From assembly GCF_037126265.1 (NCBI RefSeq), contig NZ_JAYLLN010000001.1:62001-126000 (forward strand): DNA of 64,000 nt, given 5' to 3'. This DNA is from Sphingobacterium tenebrionis (GTDB lineage Bacteria > Bacteroidota > Bacteroidia > Sphingobacteriales > Sphingobacteriaceae). The translations under genes and the position numbers were made by a program. Below the pieces are notes generated by a model. The model searched no databases and was not told the origin of the DNA. It saw nothing but the letters and a program-made list of their open reading frames with translations. This document shows positions 25,925 to 33,916 of this stretch, in pieces (position 1 is the first letter of the stretch; each line of letters begins with the position of its first letter).

Positions 25925-26689
25925 TTATTTTTTCGTTAAGTTATCGATGATTGTTTGTAGGATGGCCCGAGTAGATGGGGCCCACCATTGTTTCAATACC
26001 TGTTCAATGGCATCGCCTTTTGTTTCCATCACCTGGGACAAGAGATTCTTTCGGATGTTAAGTTTGGAGGCCTGCCAGGCTTTCTTATCGTACTGCATAT
26101 ATTGCTTGGCTTTTCGGCCAGCTGCGGTCTGAATCCGATCAAAGGAAACAACCTCATCGATAAGTCCTACTTTCAGGGCCTCTGCAGGAGGCAATAACTT
26201 TCCTTCCAACAAAAAGCGCGCGGCATTGGCCGAGCCTATCCAGAAGCTATACAGTTCGAAGATGCTGCTCGGTACGATGATACCTACAGGAACCTCGTTC
26301 AATCCGATGATGTATTCGCCGTCGGCCATGATCCGATGGTCGCAGCATAAGGCGAGCACACAACCTCCTGCTGGGCTATGCCCGGTAATTGCAGCGATGC
26401 TTGGCTTCGGAAAGGAGGCTAATTCGTAGATCAGGTTGATGAATTTTTCCCAAAAGGTACGCATCTGTCCTTCGTCGTATTGAAAAAGCGTGATCAGGTC
26501 CAATCCAGAGGTGAAGAAAGCTTCCTTGCCCTGAAGAACGATGGCTTCTATGGCTGCATCTTCCCTTTGGGCGATCAAGGTGGCTGTTAATTCGTCGATC
26601 ATCTCCAAGTGCATGGCATTGGATTTCCCACGATCCAGCTGTATATAGCAAATATGATCGGTAACTTGCGTTTTTATGAATGTTCCCAT
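25925..26689 (-). CDS. Enoyl-CoA hydratase/isomerase family protein
   Basis: A 254-residue crotonase-fold protein. The oxyanion-hole segments are GKSNAM (about residues 18-23) with FFTSGLDL near 58-65 and GHSPAGGCVLALCCDHR near 102-118. The catalytic glutamate positions of classical hydratases are not clearly conserved (GLNEVPVGI has one of them), so isomerase or another crotonase reaction is possible. It is the first of two CoA-linked genes with a 1-bp gap to the dienoyl-CoA reductase-like SDR, which suggests a joint step in fatty-acid degradation. Confidence 0.88.
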   Translation of the reverse strand: MGTFIKTQVTDHICYIQLDRGKSNAMHLEMIDELTATLIAQREDAAIEAIVLQGKEAFFTSGLDLITLFQYDEGQMRTFWEKFINLIYELASFPKPSIAAITGHSPAGGCVLALCCDHRIMADGEYIIGLNEVPVGIIVPSSIFELYSFWIGSANAARFLLEGKLLPPAEALKVGLIDEVVSFDRIQTAAGRKAKQYMQYDKKAWQASKLNIRKNLLSQVMETKGDAIEQVLKQWWAPSTRAILQTIIDNLTKK

Positions 26690-26732
26690 TTTTTACTGTA
26701 AACGTTGTTTTAGGGTAATTTACATAAAAATT

Positions 26733-29399
26733 TTATTTTACTTCAAAATCCAGGACTTTCCTGACCAATCGGCCCTCGATATCTACGCCTTCCACGATCA
26801 TGCGGTACGTGCCGATTTCATCAGATGTATAGAAGTCAAAGCTGGTTGTTCCATCCTGTTTCGTTACGATTCCCGGTTCCCAGTGTATGGTTGTGCGGAG
26901 ATCCTGATCGAACTGGTTTTTGGAATCCACTTCATATGCTGGCTTAAAGTATTCTTTCATCAGGGAGATTCCTTTTGGAGTGATCGCCAATAGGCCTCGA
27001 GGTTGGAAATTGCTGCGGCTGGCATCGCGACCGGTTTTACTGGTGATGATGATCAATCCGTTTGCACCATAGGATCCATAGATGCTGGTATGGTTGATAT
27101 TTCTTAATACCTCAACGCTGGCTACATCAACGGGATTGATGGTGGAAAGCATGTCGGATTCCACGTACATACCGTCCAATACGATCTGCATTTCTACCAT
27201 TCCGCGGGTGTTCATGGCTTTTCCGCCTTGGAACATAACCCCTAGTAATCGGCCGTTAAGACACATTTCTAAGGTTGTACAGGTCGAAAGATCATCCGCG
27301 GTCAAGATCTGATCGGCTCGTCCAGGACCGTTCAGGTTGGAAGAGTTTTCAGGTACCTTTGGTCGTTCGGCTCGAACTACGATCTCCTCGATTTCCGTCA
27401 CCTTATCCATCAGGCCACGGTTTTCCAATTGGCTGTAGAATAATTTTCCGGCCAAAAGCTGTTCGCGGAATGCAGCATTGACATCATTGAGCATGTTCGG
27501 CTCGTTCTTCGCCATGTTCAATGGCGGGTTTTCAAATCGTTCCACCGAAATATCGATGTTCTTTTTCCCTTTTTCATCCTTGGCGCTCACCAAAAACTTC
27601 ACGCTATCTGGGAAAATCAGGTTGTCGAACACAAATTCTCCTTCCGCATTGGCGGTGGTATCGATATAATCCATGAAGTTTTTCGTGGAGATCAATTGCA
27701 TCTGCGCGTTGGGAACTGGAGCTTTACGGCCCAGTTTTTTCGCTTGACCAACAATACGTAGGCCTTTTTCCGCCTCGTATTTTACCGGATTGTTCAGGGA
27801 ATCCAATTGTTTCCAATCGATCTTCCTCCAGCCATGGGTCAGAAGGAGGTTGTCCAGCTCAAAATCTTTGATACTGCCATCCTCGTTAAAATAGTAAGCC
27901 GGATTTTCGAGGTATCCTTTCAGATCTCCGTTTAAGTATAGGCTACTGAGGATACTCACCTCATCCTTTGCATCCTTGCCATATTTTGTCAGGTTCAGTA
28001 CGGATGCCGAAAGACTGGCGATCCTTACGGAATCATTCGTATTTCCCACCTCGACCTGGGTAGTTACTTTACTGCGTTTGCCATAGCTGTCCTTATCCAG
28101 ATTAAGTTTCAACGGCAGATTGCGGTCAGGGTTGAAGTTAAAGACCACCCGTTCTACCAGAGGGGTAAAGTTGCTGTTCAGGATGCTGATGGTAAATACG
28201 CCCGTTGGCAATTTGTCCTTGGTCAGGCTGAATAGCACGTTTTTACTGGTTGCCTTTTGTTTTGCTAGGTAGAATACATTTCCAAGATGTTGTATGGCAA
28301 TGTATAGTTCCTCATTGTTTACTTTATCTTCCGAAAGATTGACCTGGGCAAATAGTTTGGAGGCACTGCTCTGATTAACAGAAATGGAGTAGCCACTTTT
28401 GGTGATTGCCGGTAGGTTGATGGTCTTTTCGGTATTATCGTCGAATTTGACATGGACGGTATAGCTCTCAGCATTCGAAATGTAACAAGGAACGGATGCC
28501 ATTCCTAATATATTGGTCTCTACCTGTGCGGCGGTATCTTTCGAACCCGTTAATAAAATGATTTTTGCCTTAATGCCCTTGCCTTGTGGGTTGAGGGTTT
28601 TAAAAGCGATTCTGTTCAGTTCATCGCCAAGGATATAACCCCCTTCAGGAAATACCTGAATGCTGTTTTCGGAGAAATAGGCCTTGGTATTGATGGTTTT
28701 CTTAACCCTTCTTTTTTCGGGGTTCAGGAAACTCAATAATAGAAGTTTCCCTCTGTTTTTATCGGTCACTTTGATCTTGAGTTGACCGTTCGGATCGATG
28801 GATTCTCTTCCTTTATCCACCGTTTTTTCTCCATCTATGAATTCATAATTGATGGATGTTTTTGGCATGGCAGCGCCATTGATATTGTTCAGTTGGACCA
28901 GGTAATAATCTACGCCATTCTCTTGGATCACTGTGCTTTTCGTTTCTATATTATCGGAGCGGACATTTCCGATATTGATGACCTTTTCGAAGAAATAGTC
29001 GGGATCGTCGTTGCGCATCCAATTGGTATAGGCGCGAAGTCGGTAGGATCCTTCGACCAGGGAGTCTACCAGTTCTATATTTCCGACAGCAACGCCAGAA
29101 TAAAGTCCATTTATTTTTTGATTGACGATCTTTCCTGTTGGGCTTACTAACTCTACATAACCGATATTGGATAGAACGGATAGTTTATTTTCCAGACCGA
29201 TGACACTGTAGATCTTGTACCAGATGGTTTCTCCGACACCATAGAAGTTTCGGTCTGTCTGTAGGTGTAATTTTTCTTGGGGTCTTTTGGCAACATACTC
29301 GCTGAGGATTTCTTGTGCTTTTTCTACCTGTTGGGCCATCAGGGAATGGGTCGTGCAGCAGGCAATTAAAGTGAGAAGAAAGATCGATAGTCTCTTCAT
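26733..29399 (-). CDS. MG2-domain/TonB-plug surface protein without a barrel
   Basis: An 888-residue exported protein with a signal peptide ending near LMAQ. The N-terminal part (about 40-130) has the MG2-like pattern KLHLQTDRNFYGVGETIWYK known from alpha-2-macroglobulin-type proteins; the middle has a carboxypeptidase-regulatory-like segment (GEFVFDNLIFPDSVKF), and residues about 680-790 form a TonB-receptor plug (IVLDGMYV, INPVDVASVEVLRN, YGSYGANGLIIITSKTG). No beta-barrel follows: only about 90 residues remain. Such proteins are common in Bacteroidota, role unproven. The ATG at 29399 is preferred to the in-frame TTG at 29405. Confidence 0.82.
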   Translation of the reverse strand: MKRLSIFLLTLIACCTTHSLMAQQVEKAQEILSEYVAKRPQEKLHLQTDRNFYGVGETIWYKIYSVIGLENKLSVLSNIGYVELVSPTGKIVNQKINGLYSGVAVGNIELVDSLVEGSYRLRAYTNWMRNDDPDYFFEKVINIGNVRSDNIETKSTVIQENGVDYYLVQLNNINGAAMPKTSINYEFIDGEKTVDKGRESIDPNGQLKIKVTDKNRGKLLLLSFLNPEKRRVKKTINTKAYFSENSIQVFPEGGYILGDELNRIAFKTLNPQGKGIKAKIILLTGSKDTAAQVETNILGMASVPCYISNAESYTVHVKFDDNTEKTINLPAITKSGYSISVNQSSASKLFAQVNLSEDKVNNEELYIAIQHLGNVFYLAKQKATSKNVLFSLTKDKLPTGVFTISILNSNFTPLVERVVFNFNPDRNLPLKLNLDKDSYGKRSKVTTQVEVGNTNDSVRIASLSASVLNLTKYGKDAKDEVSILSSLYLNGDLKGYLENPAYYFNEDGSIKDFELDNLLLTHGWRKIDWKQLDSLNNPVKYEAEKGLRIVGQAKKLGRKAPVPNAQMQLISTKNFMDYIDTTANAEGEFVFDNLIFPDSVKFLVSAKDEKGKKNIDISVERFENPPLNMAKNEPNMLNDVNAAFREQLLAGKLFYSQLENRGLMDKVTEIEEIVVRAERPKVPENSSNLNGPGRADQILTADDLSTCTTLEMCLNGRLLGVMFQGGKAMNTRGMVEMQIVLDGMYVESDMLSTINPVDVASVEVLRNINHTSIYGSYGANGLIIITSKTGRDASRSNFQPRGLLAITPKGISLMKEYFKPAYEVDSKNQFDQDLRTTIHWEPGIVTKQDGTTSFDFYTSDEIGTYRMIVEGVDIEGRLVRKVLDFEVK

Positions 29400-29451
29400 A
29401 ATCAATTTGGCTAATTTCCCATAATGTTACAAAAAAATAGACGTATTTCAA

Positions 29452-29459
29452 TATATTTG
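29452..29459 (+). promoter_or_regulatory. Candidate -7 element very close to the purD start
   Basis: TATATTTG fits TAnnTTTG but ends only 4 bp before the purD ATG, so a transcript from it would have almost no leader. A -33 TTTG is not evident at normal spacing. Confidence 0.4.
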
Positions 29460-29463
29460 CGCT

Positions 29464-30738
29464 ATGAATATTCTGATCATCGGTTCTGGAGGTAGAGAGT
29501 CTGCCTTTGCCTATAAAATCTCTAAAAGCCCAAAACTTAATCAATTGTTTATTGCTCCTGGAAACGCAGGGACTTCACAATATGGACAAAATGTTGCCCT
29601 TAAGGTGACGGACTTCCAAGCAATCGGTGAGTTTGTTTTGGCTAACCAGATTGAAATGGTCGTGGTAGGACCGGAAGAGCCTTTGGTAAAGGGTATTCAT
29701 GATTATTTTCTTGCTGATGAGGCTTTGAAAGGAGTTGCGGTTATCGGTCCTCAACAAGAAGGCGCTCAACTGGAAGGATCAAAGGATTTTTCGAAAGAGT
29801 TTATGATCCGTCATCAGGTTCCAACGGCTGCTTTCCGATCTTTTGATAAGGATTCCTTGGAGGCGGGATTAGCATATTTGGATACACAGAAACTGCCGAT
29901 CGTCTTGAAGGCGGATGGTCTTGCTCAGGGTAAAGGGGTATTGATCTGTGAAACGTATGAGGATGCCAAAACGGAGCTGAAGGCAATGATTGCAGATGCA
30001 AAGTTTGGGGATGCGAGTAGTGTGGTGGTTGTTGAGGAGTTTTTGAAAGGCATCGAGCTTTCGGTCTTTGTATTGACTGATGGCGAGAATTATAAGGTAT
30101 TGCCTTCGGCTAAGGATTACAAGCGGATTGGTGAAGGGGATACGGGCTTGAATACCGGTGGTATGGGTTCAGTTTCGCCGGTTCCATTTGCTGATCAGGC
30201 ATTTTTGGATAAGGTGGAAGAGCGTATCATCAAGCCTACCGTGGATGGTTTGAAGAAGGATAACATTCCTTATAAGGGTTTTATTTTTATCGGCTTGATG
30301 AATGTGGATGGGGAGCCTTATGTGATTGAATACAATGTGCGAATGGGCGATCCGGAAACGGAATCGGTACTTGTGCGTATAGAGTCGGATTTGGTGGATC
30401 TATTGGAAGGTGTAGCGAAAGGGGATCTGGATAAACGGAGTTATACGGTTACTCCAAAGACGGCAGCTACGGTGATGATTGTTTCAGGAGGATATCCTGG
30501 GGTTTATGAAACCGGAAAAGTGATCACGAATATGGAGAATGTGAAGGAATCGATTGTTTTCCATGCGGGGACCAAGCAGGAAGGTGGGGATGTGTTGACG
30601 GCTGGTGGTCGAGTATTGGCGGTTACGGCTTTGGAGGATGATCTTTTCTCGGCCTTGCAACAGGCAACAGCAGATGCGGGAAGGATATTTTTCCAAGGAA
30701 AATACTTCAGAACGGACATCGGATTCGATTTGATCTAA
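29464..30738 (+). CDS. purD: Phosphoribosylamine--glycine ligase
   Basis: GAR synthetase, the second step of purine synthesis: phosphoribosylamine plus glycine plus ATP gives GAR. The 424-residue protein begins with the family N-terminus MNILIIGSGGRESAFAYKI, has PGNAGT near 32 and the ATP-grasp core with KADGLAQGKGV near 152-162, LNTGGMGSVSP near 234, and EYNVRMGDPETE near 287. The length is standard. It is a single gene between the leftward surface-protein operon and tRNA-Glu. Confidence 0.96.
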   Translation: MNILIIGSGGRESAFAYKISKSPKLNQLFIAPGNAGTSQYGQNVALKVTDFQAIGEFVLANQIEMVVVGPEEPLVKGIHDYFLADEALKGVAVIGPQQEGAQLEGSKDFSKEFMIRHQVPTAAFRSFDKDSLEAGLAYLDTQKLPIVLKADGLAQGKGVLICETYEDAKTELKAMIADAKFGDASSVVVVEEFLKGIELSVFVLTDGENYKVLPSAKDYKRIGEGDTGLNTGGMGSVSPVPFADQAFLDKVEERIIKPTVDGLKKDNIPYKGFIFIGLMNVDGEPYVIEYNVRMGDPETESVLVRIESDLVDLLEGVAKGDLDKRSYTVTPKTAATVMIVSGGYPGVYETGKVITNMENVKESIVFHAGTKQEGGDVLTAGGRVLAVTALEDDLFSALQQATADAGRIFFQGKYFRTDIGFDLI

Positions 30739-30787
30739 AAATATCGGTTTAAAAGCCAATGAGTTATATTTTTGCGTTGTAAAATAT

Positions 30788-30818
30788 TTTGGGAGTATGG
30801 ATAAAGAGGCTATATTTG
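30788..30818 (+). promoter_or_regulatory. Promoter of tRNA-Glu
   Basis: TTTG at 30788-30791 and TATATTTG at 30811-30818 are separated by exactly 19 bp, which matches the Bacteroidota consensus TTTG-N19-TAnnTTTG. It is the best promoter in the window and places the transcript start about 10 nt before the tRNA. Confidence 0.8.
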
Positions 30819-30835
30819 CATCACCAAAGCAAAAA

Positions 30836-30910
30836 GGCCCGTTCGTCTAGGGGTTAGGACGCAAGATTTTCATTCTTGAAACAGGGGTTCGATTCCCCTA
30901 CGGGCTACCA
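30836..30910 (+). tRNA. tRNA-Glu (anticodon TTC)
   Basis: The 75-nt gene folds into a cloverleaf: acceptor GGCCCGT pairs with ACGGGCT (one G-U), the anticodon stem CAAGA/TCTTG holds the loop TTTTCAT with TTC in the middle, and the T arm is GGGG-TTCGATT-CCCC. The 3' CCA is encoded. It is followed by its own terminator and then by a transposase remnant, so the 3' end of this tRNA may have been a landing site for mobile DNA. Confidence 0.95.
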
Positions 30911-30939
30911 AGAGACTCCAGCAGGAGTCAAGAAGATTC

Positions 30940-30976
30940 AAAAACGGTGTTTAGTTTAATTTAAACACCGTTTTTT
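30940..30976 (+). terminator. Terminator of tRNA-Glu
   Basis: AAACGGTGTTTA and TAAACACCGTTT pair perfectly around an 8-nt loop, followed by a T run. Confidence 0.9.
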
Positions 30977-30984
30977 GTTTAATG

Positions 30985-31261
30985 AAGTTCGCGCAAAGTC
31001 TCCCAGACTCGACAAAAAGGTAGCTTTTACAAAGTTGGGGCTGTGGCACAATCAGGTTGAGAATGCGGGCATTGCTTCCTTTGAGAGCGTAGCAAGATCC
31101 ATTGCAGCCCATCATCAATACATACTACATTACTTCGATAACAGGAGCACAAATGCTCGGCAGAATCTTTCAATGCAAAACTCAAAGCTTTTAGGAGTAT
31201 CTTTCGTGGCGTTAGGGACACAACATTCTTCCTGTACAGAGTGATGAAATTATATGCTTAA
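30985..31261 (+). pseudogene. Frameshifted C-terminal remnant of an ISAon1/ISL3-like transposase
   Basis: The open frame through 31160 reads NQVENAGIASFESVARSI and then YFDNRSTNA, which resembles the end of ISAon1-family (ISL3-type) DDE transposases. After NRSTNA the frame shifts: skipping one base near 31162 restores AESFNAKLKAFRSIFRGV followed by RDTTFFLYRVMKLYA and a TAA at 31259-31261, the expected family C-terminus. The N-terminal two thirds of the transposase and the element ends are missing. It is a dead remnant lying directly downstream of tRNA-Glu and marks past insertion at this place. Confidence 0.8.
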
Positions 31262-31466
31262 AAATCTTTACCCCCCAAACTTTCGGTATGATCCTATTTA
31301 AAGTACTTTGACGACATAACCCAAACCTAAATAAATTCACACTTAAATGCAAAAAGTGTTCACAAACAAGATAATGAATTTATTTAGCTCTCCTCTGCCA
31401 TAAAAGGCCATCATGGTAGAGGAAATTTACTAAAAAGTTGTAAGATAGGTTCTTTCGACTGGTGAA

Positions 31467-31530
31467 ATATCGGTATATCGATCTATCCGTATATTGATAT
31501 CCTTATATATCGATATATCAGTATACTACT
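31467..31530. repeat. Degenerate 8-bp tandem repeat, about 8 units
   Basis: The 64 bp divide into eight 8-mers close to ATATCGAT: ATATCGGT, ATATCGAT, CTATCCGT, ATATTGAT, ATCCTTAT, ATATCGAT, ATATCAGT, ATACTACT. Most units are nearly self-complementary. It may be a protein-binding array, a DNA-bending tract or simply slippage; the sequence does not decide. Confidence 0.7.
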
Positions 31531-31542
31531 AAGTATACCAAA

Positions 31543-31653
31543 AACGGTCTTTACGATACCGTTAGGCTGTAAGGGTATCCCCGGAGGATACCCAAAACGC
31601 CGTTTGCAGCGCATACGGCAAGCAAAGTAGGGCTCTGCCCAACTTCCGCTTGC
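31543..31653. other. Block of four consecutive hairpins
   Basis: The inverted repeats are AACGGT/ACCGTT (31543-31563), GGGTATCC/GGATACCC with a 5-nt loop (31573-31593), GCCGT/ACGGC (31599-31619), and a two-part stem GCAAGC/GCTTGC enclosing AGTAGGGC/GCCCAACT (31618-31653). The block is richer in G and C than its surroundings. It could be a small structured RNA or the end of a lost mobile element. Confidence 0.5.
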
Positions 31654-32151
31654 TTATTTGAATCAACTCGAAATCACAATATTTTTATTCGCAATCCAAG
31701 AAGGAAACACCTTTCAAAATTAGTTTAAAAATTATTATTTTTTTACAAAAAAAAACACCGAAGGATACCTTTTTCACTTATTCCCCATAAGATCCTATTA
31801 CAAAAAATCTTAGTTCTATACTTTTTCGACTTTCTCACTTGCAAAATTGGACCGACTGAAATGAATGATACTACTCTATTGGAGAAAGGTGTGTTATTGA
31901 TTTCTTTTCAATACTTCGAAATGGAACGACCTTTAGGTCCCAAATTGGATGAAATTGTTACCTATATCTTTTTTAGAAGAAATTATCATCGTTTTAATTA
32001 CCATTAATTTGTTTTTTGAAAATTCTTAATCCCTCTATTTTAAAGAATCTTATTGATTGGTTTCACTCTTGGTCTCATCAACATTCGATTTTATAGGTTG
32101 AGTAGCCAAACGCTGTTCTCGAAATAAAAATATCAAAAAAGTTACATTCGC

Positions 32152-32182
32152 TTTGCATTTCTAAAATTATCTATTAGTTTTA
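32152..32182 (+). promoter_or_regulatory. Candidate promoter of the sigma/FecR locus
   Basis: TTTG at 32152-32155 and TAGTTTTA at 32175-32182 are 19 bp apart. The -7 element departs from TAnnTTTG only in its last base. The implied leader is about 30 nt. Confidence 0.55.
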
Positions 32183-32220
32183 CATTAAACCACGCATAAC
32201 ATATAACTGATTTATTAACC

Positions 32221-32802
32221 ATGAAAAACCTCGAATCCCTAACCTTTAAACTTTCGGATCAAGATTACGATTGGCTCTGCAGGTTGAAAAACAACGATAC
32301 TAAGGCCTTCTCAGAGATCTATTTCACTTATTGGGAAAATTTCCATGACTATTGTTTAAGGTATCTTAAAAATGAAAATTTGGTGAAGGATGTATTGCAT
32401 GATGTCTTTTTAGAATTCTGGAAAATAAGGGGTAAACTAGAAATAAAGTATTCTATTAAAGCATATCTTGCTGTATGTATCAAAAACAAATGTATTTTTG
32501 TATTGAAGCAAATGCGTAGATTTGAGTTCCTCGAGATAGAAGATTTTGATTTCCAATCTGTTGAATATGACCAATTTTCTGTACGAGACATTGAAAGTCA
32601 ACTAAACTATGTTCTTACAGAAAAAATAACCCACAAGAGTAGAACCATATTCGAATTAAATCGAAACGAGGATCTTTCCTATAAGGAGATTGCATATCGG
32701 TTAAACCTGAGTGTCAAATCGGTGGAATACCACATGTCAAAAGTTTTAACCATATTAAGAAAATCAATTTTAACATTAATAACCTGCATGTTATTCTTTT
32801 GA
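32221..32802 (+). CDS. ECF-type RNA polymerase sigma factor (SusC/FecR-linked)
   Basis: A 193-residue sigma-70 family factor with region 2 at about residues 28-95 (AFSEIYFTYWENFHDYCLRYL, then HDVFLEFWKIR) and region 4 at about 130-180 with the helix-turn-helix LSYKEIAYRLNLSVKSVEYHMSK. It belongs to the Bacteroidota group encoded next to fecR and STN-type susC genes. FecR should hold it inactive until the outer membrane transporter signals. A hydrophobic C-terminal tail (ILTLITCMLFF) is a little unusual. The gene starts the four-gene rightward locus. Confidence 0.9.
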   Translation: MKNLESLTFKLSDQDYDWLCRLKNNDTKAFSEIYFTYWENFHDYCLRYLKNENLVKDVLHDVFLEFWKIRGKLEIKYSIKAYLAVCIKNKCIFVLKQMRRFEFLEIEDFDFQSVEYDQFSVRDIESQLNYVLTEKITHKSRTIFELNRNEDLSYKEIAYRLNLSVKSVEYHMSKVLTILRKSILTLITCMLFF

Positions 32803-32818
32803 GGAAGAATACTAGATT

Positions 32819-33823
32819 ATGAATATTACGCAAAAGGAAGATATTGGAAATGAAATTCATGATCGAATTTTACATTCCATAGCACAGGATAAGCGAAGGA
32901 AACGAAATAAGCGTATCACGTTTATTGCCTTAGGCTGCACGATATTATTATTGGGCTTCTTTATGTATGCACATAAATTTAGCTTCCAAGATTCTATCGA
33001 TATGTATCAGCCCCGGGAGTTTACTGCTGATTTCAATCAGGGAACCTATACTCAAAAAGATTTATTCTCTTCAAAATCCAATAAGTTAATATTAGACTCC
33101 AATAGTTCGCAAGCGATTTATCAGAATCAATCGAAAAACCTCACTGTATTAAATATTGCCAAACTGCAATTAAGCAATAAGGACATTTTAAATATTAAAA
33201 CAGGAGTTGGGGGATTCTATAAAGTTGAGCTTCCAGACGGATCTATTGTAAATCTAAATTCTAAATCCAGCCTTAAATATCAGGCAAACTACATGGAGGA
33301 TAGAAAACTCACATTATCTGGCGAAGCCTATTTTGAGGTGAAACCTCTCTTAGTAGCTAAAAAGAAAGCTCCCTTTCAAGTTCAAACCGAATTACAAACT
33401 ATTGAAGTATTGGGTACTGCTTTTAATGTAAAAACAGGAAACAATAATGATGAAACGCTATTGTATGAAGGTCGAATAAACTTAAAAAACAAGAATGGAA
33501 TTCTGAAAAAGCTGTTTCCCGGTGATTTAGCCAAAATAAACGAAGCAGATACAGAAGTTGTCAAATTAAATGATGGTGAAATGGAGGAATCATTAGCTTG
33601 GAAAGATGGCTATTTGTATTACAACAATCGAACATTAAAACATATTCTGGAAGATCTTCAGAAATACTATGATTTTGAATTCAATGGTAAAGATGTTCCT
33701 TCGGAATACTTCACCATTTATTTGGCTCGTGAAAAGAAATTACCTGAACTTCTACAACTCCTGGAAAAATCTGGAGATTTCAGTATGCAGTTAGCCAACA
33801 ATATCATCAATTTCAAAAAATAA
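32819..33823 (+). CDS. FecR-family anti-sigma factor
   Basis: A 334-residue inner-membrane protein with a short cytoplasmic N-terminus, one membrane helix near residues 37-57 (FIALGCTILLLGFFMYAH), and a periplasmic FecR domain (about 125-225, VELPDGSIVNLNSKSSL and GEAYFEV) followed by the DUF4974-type C-terminal domain (SWKDGYLYYNNRTL-like segment near 260). It should relay the signal from the STN domain of the next gene's product to the sigma factor encoded upstream. It starts 16 bp after the sigma gene. Confidence 0.92.
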   Translation: MNITQKEDIGNEIHDRILHSIAQDKRRKRNKRITFIALGCTILLLGFFMYAHKFSFQDSIDMYQPREFTADFNQGTYTQKDLFSSKSNKLILDSNSSQAIYQNQSKNLTVLNIAKLQLSNKDILNIKTGVGGFYKVELPDGSIVNLNSKSSLKYQANYMEDRKLTLSGEAYFEVKPLLVAKKKAPFQVQTELQTIEVLGTAFNVKTGNNNDETLLYEGRINLKNKNGILKKLFPGDLAKINEADTEVVKLNDGEMEESLAWKDGYLYYNNRTLKHILEDLQKYYDFEFNGKDVPSEYFTIYLAREKKLPELLQLLEKSGDFSMQLANNIINFKK

Positions 33824-33916
33824 TTTTTTTATTTAGGGTAACTACCCCTGTTGTACTCTTATAGGTATAAGGTAAATAAAACACCATTTTATAAATCCTA
33901 AAACCATTATAACGGT

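Larger units (their letters stand above)
31262..32151. other. Non-coding stretch with repeats and hairpins
   Basis: No protein gene is visible across about 890 bp. Two local structures stand out and are listed separately: the 8-bp tandem repeat and a hairpin-rich block. The rest is AT-rich, with scattered short homopolymer runs, and I see nothing further in it. Confidence 0.5.

Noticed and set aside
33835..33856. AGGGT/ACCCCT hairpin ahead of the STN-type susC at 33917
   Set aside because: The stem is only about 5 bp and not followed by a T tract, too weak to call.
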